Shown here: positions 42,098-53,141 of the stretch, one piece after another
Numbering within the stretch: the stretch's first letter is position 1
Layout: each line of letters opens with the position of its first letter
NCBI GenBank assembly: GCA_001297265.1
Contig: LIHB01000035.1
Location: forward strand, 113,812 to 177,811
Source: Mycosphaerella arachidis
Taxonomy: Eukaryota > Ascomycota > Dothideomycetes > Mycosphaerellales > Mycosphaerellaceae
DNA: 64,000 bases
Direction: 5' to 3'
Notes under the pieces: model-generated
Told to the model about the DNA's origin: nothing
Database searches by the model: none
The model's input: only the letters and a program-made list of their open reading frames with translations
Translations under genes and position numbers: made by a program

Positions 42098-44510
42098 CTA
42101 TTCCTCCATGGCAGAGACCTCATCCTCAGTTCCAAGCTCTACGTCCATCTGTCCGTCAGCGGCCTCCTGCTCTTGCCATTCCCGTTCACACTCCGCCGCC
42201 ACGAACTCTTCGTAGTTCTCTAGACTGCCTTGGATGTGTAGCTTGAAGTTGATGATGTACTGAATGATCCTCTCCAACTCGGTGTGGAGTTCTTCGCGAA
42301 GTTCCCCGGAGCGGAGCGTCAATTGTTCGTATCTGTGGGAAATCAGTCTTTAGTCTAACGTAGCATGGTTGTCGTCATGACTTACTCAAGATTTGTCGTC
42401 ATCTCTCTCTGCTCCATCAGTTGCACACTCTCACCAAGAGTCGCGCGCATCTTGTTGAGCTCCTTCTCCATCTTCTCGATTTGTGCTTCGCTGGCCATGC
42501 CCTGGGCGGAGGAAATCTCACGCATCTTTTCAAATTCTTCTTGGGCCGTTTCAACTCTGTGTCGCAGCGTCTCAAGCTCGGAATGCTTGTCTTCCAGCGC
42601 TTCCCGCGTCTTATCGAGCATATCAACCTTGGCCATGTCATCCTCGAGAGCAGCATTTCGTCGGTCAGAGATGTCCTTCCTAAGGTCTTGGAGCTGCTTC
42701 TTGGTGGTCTTCAGGTCTGCGTGCGGGAGGAGGTGCTGTGGCTGATAGCCGTTGTTGGAACCCGCTAGGAGTCTGTCTGAGTTTGAGAGGGAATGTGGAT
42801 TCGATACGCCAAGCTGAGATTGTGTGAAGTCTGGGCCAGAGTTGACGTTCAACTTCAACTCGTAGTCGTGTCCGTTCGCATTCTGGGCCGAGGAGGGTAT
42901 GATGCCGATTTGATAGCCCAGCGAGTTGTACTTCTGTACTGCGTTTTCGAGCTCGTCCAGCTTTGCGCCAGTTTCAATCTCTTTCTTGCTCGTCCTTTCC
43001 TTGGCTTCTTCCAACCGGATCAGCGTACTCTCAACACCCTTCTGCAATCTCTCACGCTCAGTGTTCATGCGATCAATGTCCTGCACGCTGAGCCCTTGCT
43101 CATCAACCTTTCGTTGCAGCTCGACTCGCTCAGCCTCAGCTTCTGCCATCTCCTGTTCGCACCTCTCAATTTCCTGCTGAAGAAGGTCCGCTCGATGAGT
43201 GTACTTCTCGACCTTGGCATCCATACTAGCATTGTAATTTTCAAACTTCTGTCGATCTTCTTCCAGGATTTTGATGGTCTCGTCCAGTTTCTGCAATCTT
43301 GGGGCGCTCTTCCCGAGCTCCTCGATTTGCTCCTGCAAAGCTTTACTCTCTGCTTCCAGCTGCTTGACCTGCTCCAGATTCGCTGCGTTGGACTCCTCGA
43401 ATTTGGCGGCCATAGCATCAATGTGCGGCTGGATCCTTCGTTTCGCCTCCTCTTCTTCGTCATCATCGTCTTCGATCGATAGCCATTCTTTGTACGCATC
43501 CGACAAGAAGTGAAAGGTAATCCGGTCTGCGCTGATGTCAAAACCGGCTTCCGCACATGCATCGTCGTAGACTCCAGCGCTGTACTGCTCCATCATCTTC
43601 GCTAGCTGCATCATCCAGTGCAGCAGTCCAAGGAATGTGCTCCAGTTCTGGCCTCCTACTGCCGCAAGCTGACTTTTGGAGATGTTCTTCTCGAATGGAT
43701 ATCGCATCTGCTTCAGTAAGGGCGGCACTTCGGCGTCAATGTTCTTCTGGAAGCGATAGGACGGATCGATCTGGTGGTACAAGAACTGGAACATCAGGTT
43801 GAAGTCCTTCTGCGTCGGCGAAGTCATTGTCTTGTGCGTCAGACTGTGCTTGGCTTCCATCTCGAAGTTACGCTGGGTCAGGAACTCCATAAGCTCCTGT
43901 CCCATGCCCTGCCTCGTCCCGGGATCCTTCAGGCGTCGCGGATCGGTGGGTATACCGTTGAGGGGAGGTGCTGTCGCAAAGAAAGACTGATGTCCCGCGG
44001 GTCCAAGTCCAGCCGAGGGCCTTGCGCTGTAGACGCTACTCCTTCGCTGCGTGCTCTGCTCAAACTGCAGCGGATTCGCAGGGGTGCTTGTCACCGGCGC
44101 CAAGCTTTTCCTCCCTCCCGTGCTCGCAAAGAAGTTCTGTGTGCTCGGTTTCTGCACCGTCGAGAAGCCCATGCCGGCCAGATTGTCGCCTGAGGATGAT
44201 CGATGGAACATGGGCTGTGCTGGTCGTCCTGGCGCGAGCGACATACGCGATCCTGACGTCGAGCGCGCATGATTCGTGGTGTGCGGTGCGGGTCCGAAGT
44301 TCGAGGTCGAGTTCGATCGCTTCATGGCAGAAGCCGGCATGGGAATCGCCGAGGCATTGTGAGAGACGACGCCGAGTGTCTGCGACGGTGCCATCAGTAT
44401 GCGCGTGTGGATAAGGCTGTCAACATGCATCAACGACTCACCTCTCGTTGGCGCTTCACAGAGAACAGGCCCGTGTCTTGCGACATTGTTTGCCGTCGCG
44501 GTGCTGACAT
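42098..44510 (-). CDS. NDC80: Kinetochore protein Ndc80/Hec1
   Basis: Exon 1 44442-44510, intron 44380-44441 (GTGAGT...GTCGCAG), exon 2 42386-44379, intron 42333-42385 (GTAAGT...CCCACAG), exon 3 42098-42332; 765 residues. Known: Ndc80 is the microtubule-binding subunit of the Ndc80 complex (with Nuf2, Spc24, Spc25) at the outer kinetochore. Seen: the conserved fungal start MSQDTGLFSVKRQRE (ATG chosen 8 codons upstream), a Ser/Arg-rich basic tail with SAMKRSNSTSNFG, the calponin-homology domain at about 185-310 (DFNLMFQFLYHQIDPSYRF, QNWSTFLGLLHWMMQLAKMM), an acidic stretch, then long coiled coils to about 680 and the closing LRSGELREELHTELERIIQY. The usual loop interruption is marked by the SLGYQIGIIPSSAQNANG region. 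Confidence 0.95.
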
Positions 44511-44841
44511 GGTTTCGCACAGGCTCGCGATATATGTTCAAGTCGTGCGCGCCTTCCTGCTGGCTCAATCGTGTGTATGGCTATGGCAAGCAGAAAGCGC
44601 GAGTCGCGCCTGCCAGTTTAGAAGTAAACAGACTTCCCAAGACGAGTTAGCGTGCATTTCGCTCGCTAATCGGCAAAGCTAGCCGAGCGAGCCGAGGTGC
44701 CAGCCACGAGCTGCAGCACGCACATGCGATCTTCGTCTCGTCTTCACTTTCACCTCTGGTACATCTCCCCCCAAATCCGTCCAGGAGGCATCGTGTTGGG
44801 CTGTTGGAAACTTTCACCAGCACTGCGATTCCTCAGGCAAG
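44511..44841. promoter_or_regulatory. Divergent promoter, NDC80 and PEX14
   Basis: 331 bp between the two ATGs, which face away from each other. CT-rich and CA-rich leaders on the PEX14 side. No specific factor site can be named. Confidence 0.55.
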
Positions 44842-46063
44842 ATGGTCCGCGAGGACCTGATCGAGGGCGCTGTGTCCTGTACGATGATTCCATACCTGCC
44901 CACTCAAACCACATCTAACATGCTCCACAGTCCTCCAGGACCCCTCCGTCGCCTCTGCACCGCTTGAACAACGCATCGCTTTCTTGAAGTCAAAGAATCT
45001 GACCCAAGATGAGATAGACGCATCCCTCGTAAGGGTGGGTCAAGGTTCCGCACCATACAACTCGCAACCGCCGAACATCCAGAACCGACAACCTCCTCCA
45101 CAATATAATGGCTATCAGAACAATCAATATGGCTACCCCCCGAACTGGCAGCAACCTCCTCCCGAAGCTCCTCGGCGGGACTGGCGAGATTACTTCATTG
45201 CGGCAACGGTCATGGGTGGTGTGGGGTACGGCTTGTACTGGACGGCGAAGAGATACATATATCCTCTGATCGCACCGCCGACGCCACCGCAGCTGGAGCA
45301 GGACAAAGCTGGCGTGGACGCGAGCTTCGACAAAGCGTTTGCGTTGCTGGACCAATTAGCAGCCGATACGCAAGAGCTCAAGGATGCTGAGGCACAACGA
45401 AAGGAACGACTTGACGCCGCGTTGGCCGAGGTTGAAGGTGTCGTGACTAGGATGAAGCAGGCAAATGAAGATCGCGAGCAAGAGGCGAAGCGTATGGCGA
45501 GGGAGATTGGTGAAATCAGGGACCTTATTCCACGCGCGATCGAGAAGGAGAAAGAGCAGACTGACCTTAGGCTGAAGGAGCTGAATACCGAGATGAAGTC
45601 CTTGAAGACGCTGGTGAGCAACAGGATGCAAGGTGGAGGTGCAGCGCCTGGTAGAACCACACCCAGCTTCAGTAGCCAGAGCCAGGCTTCATCGCCTATT
45701 GTCGGCGCGCCCGGCATCACTGGCCCAGTCAATGGTACTCCAGCACAATCAGGTGCCGCTCCGGCTCCACAGCCCATGAGCCAGGCACCAGCTGTTCAGC
45801 CGCCTACAAACGGCGATGTCGACGGTGTCAATGGCTCTGCATCGTCAACAGAGCGTGCCAATTCGATGCCGAACCGCCAAAGTGCCGGCACACCATACAG
45901 TAGGTTGATTGGTGGGAAGGCAGCAATTCCGGAGTGGCAGCGATCGGCGGCGAAGAAGAACGATGAAGCAAAGGCGGGTGGCGCATCAAGTGGCGCAGCA
46001 ACGCCTGTGCAGAATGTTAACGAGAGCGGGACAGCGAGTGAGGCTGCTGATGGGCAAGCATAG
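44842..46063 (+). CDS. PEX14: Peroxisomal import docking protein Pex14
   Basis: Exon 1 44842-44878, intron 44879-44930 (GTACGA...CTAAC...CCACAG, 52 nt), exon 2 44931-46063; 389 residues. The short first exon gives MVREDLIEGAVS, and the junction codon T|TC produces the family's FLQDPSVASAPLEQRIAFL. Known: Pex14 sits in the peroxisomal membrane and docks the cargo receptor Pex5. Seen: the N-terminal Pex14 domain at about 1-45 (KSKNLTQDEIDASL), a Pro/Gln/Tyr-rich linker, a membrane segment at about 100-118 (FIAATVMGGVGYGLYW), a coiled coil at about 145-235, and a Ser/Ala/Pro-rich tail with AIPEWQRSAAKK. Good match in order and length. Confidence 0.93.
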
Positions 46064-46394
46064 CATGTGGATCTCCACCATGCAATCACCCACAAGTGGC
46101 AGCTGTTACACGTGCTGGCGCTCAAGCGTGGATCATATGCGTGAGCACGTGCGGTCCCGTAGAAATACTGAAATGAGTTCACCTTTCTTGAGGCCTACCG
46201 GCCTCTCTACATCCACCACATCCTACACCACGGTCACCGCTGCAGCAGACTCCAATCACTTCAACTAATCAACACCGACCATCGAAGGATCACCACATCA
46301 CGACGACTTGGTACGACAGCCATCACTCAAACCCGGGAAGACCACGAACATATCCTCTGACAACGCAGCACTTGCTATCTTTGAGACTCAGACA
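46064..46394. other. Short intergenic stretch
   Basis: 331 bp. It may hold an upstream exon of the F-box gene: an open frame continues upstream of its ATG to about 46268, with no better start. Confidence 0.4.
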
Positions 46395-46889
46395 ATGGAG
46401 CTGCTTGAGAACATCCGACTGCAATTCCCGCCGGAGGATGTAGTGCGCAGCAGACGCACCAACTCTACTTGGAAGGCGCTTCCACCAACTCTCCTAACCT
46501 TCGTCAACACATCTTTTTCTAGCCCAGGTGCTGCAGAAACGATCTGGAAGCTCGACCACTCTGACCTGGACTCTCCCTCCTGGAACGGCAGCTTGTGGGA
46601 CGGTACCACTGCCCTTGGCCCTGAAGATGAGGCCGTCCCGATCGTGGCAATCCACCCAGTATTCAAGGAACTTACAAAGCAATGGCACGGGGACCACAAC
46701 TCGGTATATAACCAGGAGAGGAGTGAGGCCTTCATTTGTTTCAACCTCGGTGATCTGCTCCTGTGGAACGAAGGACAGTGGCGCGACATGTTTATCACTA
46801 CTCCGGCTTGTACGAGAGTGCGGTGGGACGGGAATATTGTGTATATTGAGGCTCAGGCCAGTTTTTACACTCGGTATGCTCCGCGTTAG
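46395..46889 (+). CDS. Small F-box-like protein
   Basis: 164 residues from ATG 46395; the frame is open about 40 codons further 5' without an ATG, so a first exon may be missing. Seen: MELLENIRLQFPPEDVVRSR followed by NSTWKALPPTLL, a classic F-box in the form common in Mycosphaerella-type fungi. Then comes a C-terminal part with VPIVAIHPVFKELTKQWHGD and FNLGDLLLWNEGQWRDMFIT. Known: F-box domains bind Skp1. Inferred: a substrate adaptor of unknown target. It is the first of four F-box genes in 4.5 kb. Confidence 0.65.
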   Translation: MELLENIRLQFPPEDVVRSRRTNSTWKALPPTLLTFVNTSFSSPGAAETIWKLDHSDLDSPSWNGSLWDGTTALGPEDEAVPIVAIHPVFKELTKQWHGDHNSVYNQERSEAFICFNLGDLLLWNEGQWRDMFITTPACTRVRWDGNIVYIEAQASFYTRYAPR

Positions 46890-47821
46890 GTTCGATGCAG
46901 TTTATCGGACGTCCTTCAGCGATGTCAACGCCTGAGAGATTCTGCACGAAAGGGAAAGTGGCATCACTTCATGTACGCCAAGGATTGCCTACCGGACGAC
47001 GGTATATGGCTTCAAGGCGTGGAGACCATAGATTGTCGGGTAAAGGGTATTGACTGAAGGCATTGCGATTGGGAAGTTCTAGGGACACGAACAGATGACA
47101 AGACACGCGCAATCCTCCGGTAGGAATAGGCAAGGTCGTGCCTGGCGGAAGAGGGACCCGAATGCCTGGCGTTTCAGACACCACCTGCAGCAATATCAGC
47201 AATACATTTCGCCCACCCCTTGCTTCATCCTTAACTCTGCTTCATTATACCATTGAACAGTCTGATCAACTCGTACATACGTCCATAGATATTCTCGGGA
47301 CCTCTACTCACAGAAATGGCTATCAGATTGCAAGATCCACGACATAGACCTCAGAAGCGCGCAGCTTGCTTGTGTGCAGGTCGGATTGCAGTGCCAATTT
47401 CGCCGATGCCACTTCCGCGCTACGAAGCAAGTCCTTGGTATCGTTGAGCTCCTTCAGGCCTGTGTCGCACTATGAGGGGAATGATGGACTCTGGTTTTTA
47501 CGTTCGAGGTCATCAGAGATATTGGGAAGAAGGTGGAGGAAGCGAGAGCTAGGAGTGGTAGAAGGTATGACTGCTTGAATGGTAATCCCATACACGAGAT
47601 TCATGCCGCATCAGCGGCACTTCTCCGACGTCAGCACGTGAAGGCCCGTGGCAGCGCTAAGGAATATATTAGCTTCGACATTTTGTCCGTTTGTGTGCTC
47701 TCTCACTCGAGCAGCAAAAACACTATCATGCTATAGATCACCTGCATATCAGTATCTCCAAGCTCTTTCATCCGCAACAACATCGTCACACCACCACCAT
47801 CACCACAACCGAGCATCAACA
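46890..47821. other. Intergenic DNA, no gene recognised
   Basis: About 930 bp. The final 100 bases are CAC/ATC-rich leader just before ATG 47822. Confidence 0.45.
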
Positions 47822-48607
47822 ATGGCGCACCGTTCGGAACACAGCATCAAGTGCGCCGAGCTCGAGAAGGAGAAGATTCGCTTCGAGGGCACCATCAAGG
47901 GCATCAACGACAACATCACCGACCGTAAGCGCGCTCTCGCCCGGCTCCGCGGCCAGAAAGAAGCGGAGGGGCCATTGCTCGAGAAGACCACCACCCAGCT
48001 CAACGAGCCGAAGTTCGCGGGCGCCACGCAGGTGCTTGGGACCGTCGAGCTACTGAGAACATCCTTCTTTGCGCTTCTTCGAAAGACGTCGTCAGAGCAC
48101 TTGGCATCAAGTCGAACTTCAAGGCCACTATAACGGGCTCACCAAAACTTCGGCGGCATATTTTCCCAGATCCTAAGCCGGGCGGCGAGGTACTTCAGCG
48201 GGACATGAGCGCCGGCGCAACCCCACTGCCGGACCTGCAAACGTACCGTATAGTTCAGGGAACTGATCAGCCAAGAGGTCCAAGGACTGTTTCGGCTGAC
48301 GTGGTTTCCCTGCACCCAGCGCTGCAGATCAATACCGATTATCCGCCCGGGCGTGCGACCATGACTGTGCACTGCGAGCATCGAAGTCTGGATTTGGGCG
48401 TGGTATGCTGATCACAAGCCCACCTTGTCAGAAAGCGTTTGTCGGTGGGGCATCTCATCAAGGCTGGGTCTGCTCACGAACACTTTGACGAAACCACCTA
48501 ACGCGGTCTTCAACAAGGATTTTGTCTACGTGATGAGCGGCATTAGCAGTTTTCTACCGTGGGTGCTGGGCAAGATGGACACCTCCGCTGGTGCGCACAT
48601 AAGCTAA
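47822..48607 (+). pseudogene. F-box gene broken by several frameshifts
   Basis: Seen: ATG 47822 opens a coiled-coil lead (CAELEKEKIRFEGTIKGIND) running to GATQVLGTVELL. At about 48053 the F-box continues one frame over as ENILLCASSKDVVRALGIKS and NFKATITGSPKLRRHIF; one missing G in CTGAG would explain it. That frame goes on through YPPGRATMTVHCEHRSLDLG to a TGA near 48410. Beyond it, parts in other frames match the same family's tail: HLIKAGSAHEHFDETT and NAVFNKDFVYVMSG, to 48607. Known: the layout N-lead, F-box, PPGxATM..HRSLDLG, VxLIKAGSAHE is that of a common Mycosphaerella F-box family. Inferred: dead gene with at least three frame changes. Confidence 0.7.
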
Positions 48608-49108
48608 AAGAACGATGAAGAGAGGGAAACTGCAGGATTGGGCAGGAGTATTACGGATCCAGCTGCTGGCTATGCTGGGGAGAGCGGAGATGGCATTGCG
48701 CTCAACATCGGCTGAGGAATTAGCAACGATTAGGGTAAAGCTAGATTGAAGGTTCTCAGCGAGAATGAACAGGGGGTTGTACCTGTCGAATTGGTCGGGG
48801 GATGTGCATGTGAACCGCACGTGCACTGCAAGCTTCATTCGAGACTTCGCCCTGTTCCATCTGTTTCTCTTTCATTTTCCCCAGCATACCAAAGCACTGC
48901 GCCCTTGCAACCTCCATCTCGAAGTTTCCGAGCTACACCAATATTCGGTGAAGAAACTGCACGCGATGGCTTTGACTCGCCCACCGAGCCAGAAGAATCT
49001 TACTTAGGCATGCTTTCAGAGAATACGGTTCTAGGCCAGTTTCTGCAAAGACATCAGAGGTCGCTGTCGGGAGGGCGCCGGGCTACATTCTGAACCGCAG
49101 TAGCCGGA
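48608..49108. other. Intergenic DNA between convergent F-box genes
   Basis: About 500 bp, no supported feature. Confidence 0.45.
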
Positions 49109-49918
49109 TCAAGGGGCTGAGTGGAACGGCGTTCGAGTGAAGCTCTGCAGGGACGAGATGAGGGAAGTCGAGGCAAAGGTGACCCGAATAGACTGACCAC
49201 ATGGAGAGGAATTGACTGCTGCCTCGAGGGAGGTTGGAGCTGTAAGGAGCGTATGAAGGCTAGCACCAAATTCAGCACCGAAGCTCCTGGCCTGCGCCAA
49301 CGGGCTTTCAGTGCATGAGCTCTCTGACCGTGCTTCTTGTTGCCGCAAACTTGCTCTTGCAATGTCGTTTGTGTCAGCAGACACAACGCTTCGTATTGCG
49401 TCTATGCTTCGACCGCCTTCGAACCAAGTCTCCACCTTGATCTCGATGGCAAATTGCCGCTGTGCAACTATGCCTCGCGCTCGAGCGTGCCAATCTTCAT
49501 AACTTTGAAAGGATAGTTTGCCTTTGTGACTTCGTCACTCATAAGAGTGGCCTTAAGCTTCTCGACGTTGAAGTTCTTTCGGGTCTCCTTGAGGTGCTGT
49601 ATGACGCCGTGGAAGCTCTTGTCCACGAGGCGAGTTGCCAGGATTTCTTCTGGCGAGAGGTTGATGGACATGTTCTCGAGCAGTTCTGAAATTGCAAAGG
49701 TACGGGCAGCCGCAGTTGAATTATTCTCTCCAACGGTCTACGAGGACTTAGTTTCTGCAGGGCTCTGACAGCTTGGTAAGACATACGCGAGATTGGGTGA
49801 CCATCGTGCCGCTTTTGCCTTGGTCACTCGAGTCGCTTTTTGCTGTGTTCGGGCGAGTAAATGAGCTCTGTAGTGTGGCGATGGGCGTAGCCGCTTGTAC
49901 TGGAGATACCACTGCCAT
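49109..49918 (-). pseudogene. F-box gene with a likely frameshift
   Basis: Exon 1 49787-49918, intron 49738-49786 (GTATGT...CTAAG...CGTAG, 49 nt), exon 2 from 49737, in phase. Seen: an N-terminal Ser/Thr-rich lead, then the F-box ARTFAISELLENMSINLSPE with EILATRLVDKSFHGVIQHLK, up to KVMKIGTLEREA and TAG at 49468-49470. The next part reads in another frame as ARGIVAQRQFAIEIKVETWF and EGGRSIDAIRSVVSADTN, ending at 49109. The two frames overlap around 49480, and only one frame step is needed. Without the second part the protein is 133 residues. Inferred: one-base indel; a short functional F-box protein cannot be excluded. Confidence 0.55.
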
Positions 49919-50207
49919 TGTCTCGCCGTCTTCACGTTGGTTCAAAGCTGTTGATGTGTCCGCGTTCTACGCTGTCTTGCTGAGGCTGTTGCCCATGTTG
50001 TTGGTCTCCTCGAACGATAGAAGCTGTGTGTGACGACTAAAGTCAAGTACACCACTGACAGAAGTAGGCTCAAACAAGGCACGTGCTCGCTCGATCGTCC
50101 GTCTTCTGACAATAACATGCCTGAAATCTGCCATTCCGGAATTCTTTTCAAGACAATCTACGTACTGTCGCCCGCATCTGCCGTCGCAATTCGCAATCGT
50201 CATCGTT

Positions 50208-50935
50208 CTATCCATAGTAAATCACCGGCGTCAAGCTGACAAGATGCTCCTTCCCTGCGTTAATCGCCTTGTCCGCCAGGTCCCCAAGTGTCTGCCCCTC
50301 CGTGACACTACCATCAACCGGATAACCGCAGCACTGCAGCTCGATTGCATACTGCGGGAAGTAAGGCACAAGTATGTTTCTCCAAGAGTCACTTTGCTCA
50401 ATTGCCTTGCTGCCGTCCAGGGAACAAGGTGCGCGGCCGACCATAACGCCCGGAGACTCCTCGCTCCAGAAGAGCGACACGTTCATCGCCAGGACAAGCG
50501 ACTCTGGCCCGGAGCTCGGTCGCAAGTGGCACCAGAAAGGGAAAAGCACGCATTGTATCGCTGCGAAGAATGCTCTGTATGCATCGAGGATATTCGGCAG
50601 CTCAGGAGATATTATCGTTGTCTTCGGGGCTTCCAGGAGCATTCTCTGCCGTAGTGTGGGCGATGTCTGGATGACAGACTGGAACATCTTGCTGACTCGC
50701 TGAACTTCGAAGAGTCGCGTCCACGATGACTTGTCAAGATCGCCAAGCTGAACGAGAACACATTCCAGTAGCTCCGGCACTGCTAAGACCTGGTCGACAG
50801 CTGAGGTCTTTTTAGGGTCTTCGGGAAGGCACAACTTCAAGGTTCATTAGCAAAGCCGCATCCACACCCAGTCAGGAACCATACAGCGGAGTCGTTTCTA
50901 GTGCAATGGGGTCTTGCGGGTGTAGTGATAGCCAT
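50208..50935 (-). CDS. F-box protein, lineage-type
   Basis: Exon 1 50885-50935, intron 50835-50884 (GTATGG...GCTAATG...TTGAAG, 50 nt), exon 2 50208-50834; 225 residues, in phase. Exon 1 supplies MAITTPARPHCTRNDSA, since exon 2 has no ATG near its start. Seen: an F-box with VDQVLAVPELLECVLVQLGD and RLFEVQRVSKMFQSVIQTSP, then a middle segment AFFAAIQCVLFPFWCHLRP and a C-terminus WRNILVPYFPQYAIELQCCG. Known: Skp1-binding adaptors. No stop or frameshift seen, so it is the best-preserved full-length member of this local F-box cluster. The target is unknown. Confidence 0.7.
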
Positions 50936-51375
50936 ATCGGGAGTATATAATCGTTGGTGATGCCACTAGGAGTATGAGGACTCGACGATCGAATATAGGG
51001 TGTGAGGATCTCGGTTTGCAGCGTGCACTATGGAAATTATAGCTTGGTCATGGGTTGCCATTTTGCCAAATGCGGTAGGATCGCTCGAGGGCCGTTCCAG
51101 GAGATGGGCTGTGGGTCGCTATGGACCGTTTCCTTGTCCACATGAGCAGAGCCTGCTGTTTCCTGAACAGCTCGGTCGTTGTTCGGCAAGGCCACTCTTC
51201 GGTGCTTGGCTGGGCCTGTGGTTCAGCTGCCGTAATGCGATTCCGGGCTTCACGATCTTCCACACACGGCATCGAAATGTGCCCACGTGATAGCATACGC
51301 CTTCGAAAGCCGAATGGTGGAACGACTGTGGTCCGGAAGATTATTGCCAGATATCCAAGACAAGTGATCACGACC
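50936..51375. other. Intergenic DNA, no gene recognised
   Basis: About 440 bp: F-box promoter side and IES6 3' flank. Confidence 0.45.
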
Positions 51376-51951
51376 TCATTTGAGCACAGTGTTGGCACCT
51401 CTGGCAGCGAGATACTCCTGCACCTGTGTTGTGCTCAAGCTTTTGACGACGGCGTATATCTCGGCGTTGAAGTAGTACAAGCCAGTCTTGGGATCTCTGT
51501 ACTTGGCTGGGAGTCCTGTGATGTCGCAGTATTTCTTCTTGGGCTTCAAGCTCGGCGCTGCTGCGATGCTCGTGTATGTCACACTTGGGCCTCCGAAGTT
51601 GGCTCCGCCCAGAGGTGCCGCGTGAGCATTGCTCTGCTTTGCATTCTCCAACAAGACCAACCGGCCCAGGTCCCGGCTCGCCGTTGACGGGTCCGGATTG
51701 AGGGCTGGTGTGTTTGTGCCGTCTGTCACTGTCGCTGGCGTTGGTGTGCTGGCTCCTGAGTTCTGCTGTGTGTTCAACATGCTCTGCTGCGCCCGTTGCG
51801 CTTCCGACAGCATCTGCTTCAGGTTCTTGTTTCGTCGTTGCGCTGGCTTCCACTTCGGGTTGCGGAAGGGCTTCTGAATCTTGTGCAGGTCGAGTTGGTC
51901 GAGTAGTGCGGCGTGCGTCTCCTCGTTGGAGTGCGTCGTAATGGGCGCCAT
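51376..51951 (-). CDS. IES6: INO80 complex subunit Ies6 (YL1 C-terminal domain)
   Basis: Intronless, 191 residues. Known: Ies6 joins Arp5 in the INO80 chromatin remodeller, acting in nucleosome positioning and DNA repair. Seen: an N-terminal KPFRNPKWKPAQRRNKNLKQ basic segment, a Gln/Thr/Ala linker, and a YL1_C domain at about residues 132-161 (PSLKPKKKYCDITGLPAKYR, DPKTGLYYFNAEIY), with the short helical end STTQVQEYLAARGA. Length fits the family (yeast 166). It is head to head with YKT6, 251 bp apart. Confidence 0.92.
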   Translation of the reverse strand: MAPITTHSNEETHAALLDQLDLHKIQKPFRNPKWKPAQRRNKNLKQMLSEAQRAQQSMLNTQQNSGASTPTPATVTDGTNTPALNPDPSTASRDLGRLVLLENAKQSNAHAAPLGGANFGGPSVTYTSIAAAPSLKPKKKYCDITGLPAKYRDPKTGLYYFNAEIYAVVKSLSTTQVQEYLAARGANTVLK

Positions 51952-52202
51952 GATGGCTGTGTTGCTCTGGTGTATGTCGATACCTTGCGGATGTTGCTAA
52001 GTACTTCGCGTGATACATAGAACTATCAATCAGCCGGACCTCCCTCCGCGCTATTGGACCCTGTTACCTCGTATGCGGTCAGACATGAGGACATCCAAGT
52101 ATACCATGTCCAGGCACCGTTGATCCCGCCAGTCAACCACTTCTGCAACACCCTACACTTCACCAACAACACTTCTCCACTACTGTCTCCACCACCGCAA
52201 CC

Positions 52203-52932
52203 ATGAAGATCCTCTACATCGGCGTATGCACCCCTCCCTCCTTCCTCCACCACACCCAAAACCCCCACCACGTCTAACATCCTCCCCCAGGTCCTCAAGA
52301 ACATCTCCAAACCCGCCATCGAACTCTCCGCCGAAAGCGACCTCACCTCGTTCTCCCGCTTCACCCGCAGCAACGTCGGCGAATTCCTGACCGTCTTCGC
52401 CAAAACCGTCGCCGAACGCACAACCCCCGGTCAGCGTCAAGACGTCGAAGAGCAATCCTACACCTTTCACGCCTACTCCCGCTCCGAAGGAATCTGCGGG
52501 ATAATAATAACGGACCATGAATACCCCAAGATGGTCGCTCATCAGCTGTTAAGCAAGGTTCTGGATGAATTTATAAATCGGTACCCGAAGAGCACGTGGG
52601 AGAACAGTGCGGGCGAGGTGCCGTTTCCGGCGTTGAAGGAGTATATTGTCAAGTATCAGGATCCGGGGCAGGCGGATGGGATTATGAAGGTATGTTACAA
52701 CCATTATTGGCGAGGGGACGTGTGGGCGCGGATGCTAATGGTGTGTTTCCGTTTTCAGATTCAGAAGGAACTTGACGAGACGAAGATTGTTCTGCATAAG
52801 ACTATCGAATCGGTTCTTGAGCGTGGAGAGAAGATTGATAGTCTGGTCGCCAAGTCGGATGGTCTCAGCGCACAGTCGAAGATGTTCTACACGCAAGCTA
52901 AGAAGCAGAACAGCTGCTGTACGATCATGTAA
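52203..52932 (+). CDS. YKT6: Prenylated R-SNARE Ykt6
   Basis: Exons 52203-52223, 52291-52689 and 52759-52932; introns of 67 nt (GTATGC...CTAAC...CCCAG) and 69 nt (GTATGT...GCTAATG...TTTCAG), both in phase; 197 residues. Known: Ykt6 is an essential R-SNARE in ER-Golgi, vacuolar and autophagic fusion, moved on and off membranes by lipidation. Seen: a longin domain (MKILYIG, FAKTVAERTTPGQRQDVEEQ, YPKMVAHQLLSKVLDEFINR), an R-SNARE helix (IQKELDETKIVLHKTIESVL, RGEKIDSLVAKSDGLSAQSK) and the C-terminal CCTIM for palmitoylation and farnesylation. The 21-nt first exon is typical of the fungal gene. Confidence 0.96.
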
Positions 52933-53141
52933 TGCCATGTGTGGGCTCCAGATTGGAGGCATTGATGGGCGTTGGAAGGAGTTGCGGACATCGAAATGGA
53001 GTGGAAAGGAAGCGAGTTTCTTCAGCGGAGGCCTATGGAAATGGGACATGATGATGAGCCTTCATAATAGAGCCACGATATGCATGATCTGCCCATGTTG
53101 CGCCCGGAACGCCGTGATGCTGAGCGTCGTTATTTGTCTTC

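Noticed and set aside
42793..43482. 229-codon plus-strand leucine-rich frame opposite NDC80
   Set aside because: Antisense of coiled-coil Gln/Lys/Glu codons gives Leu/Phe-rich sequence that mimics membrane segments.
47648..47821. In-frame extension upstream of the F-box gene with a run of six His
   Set aside because: The CAC/ATC-rich part looks like a leader; ATG 47822 begins the recognisable sequence.
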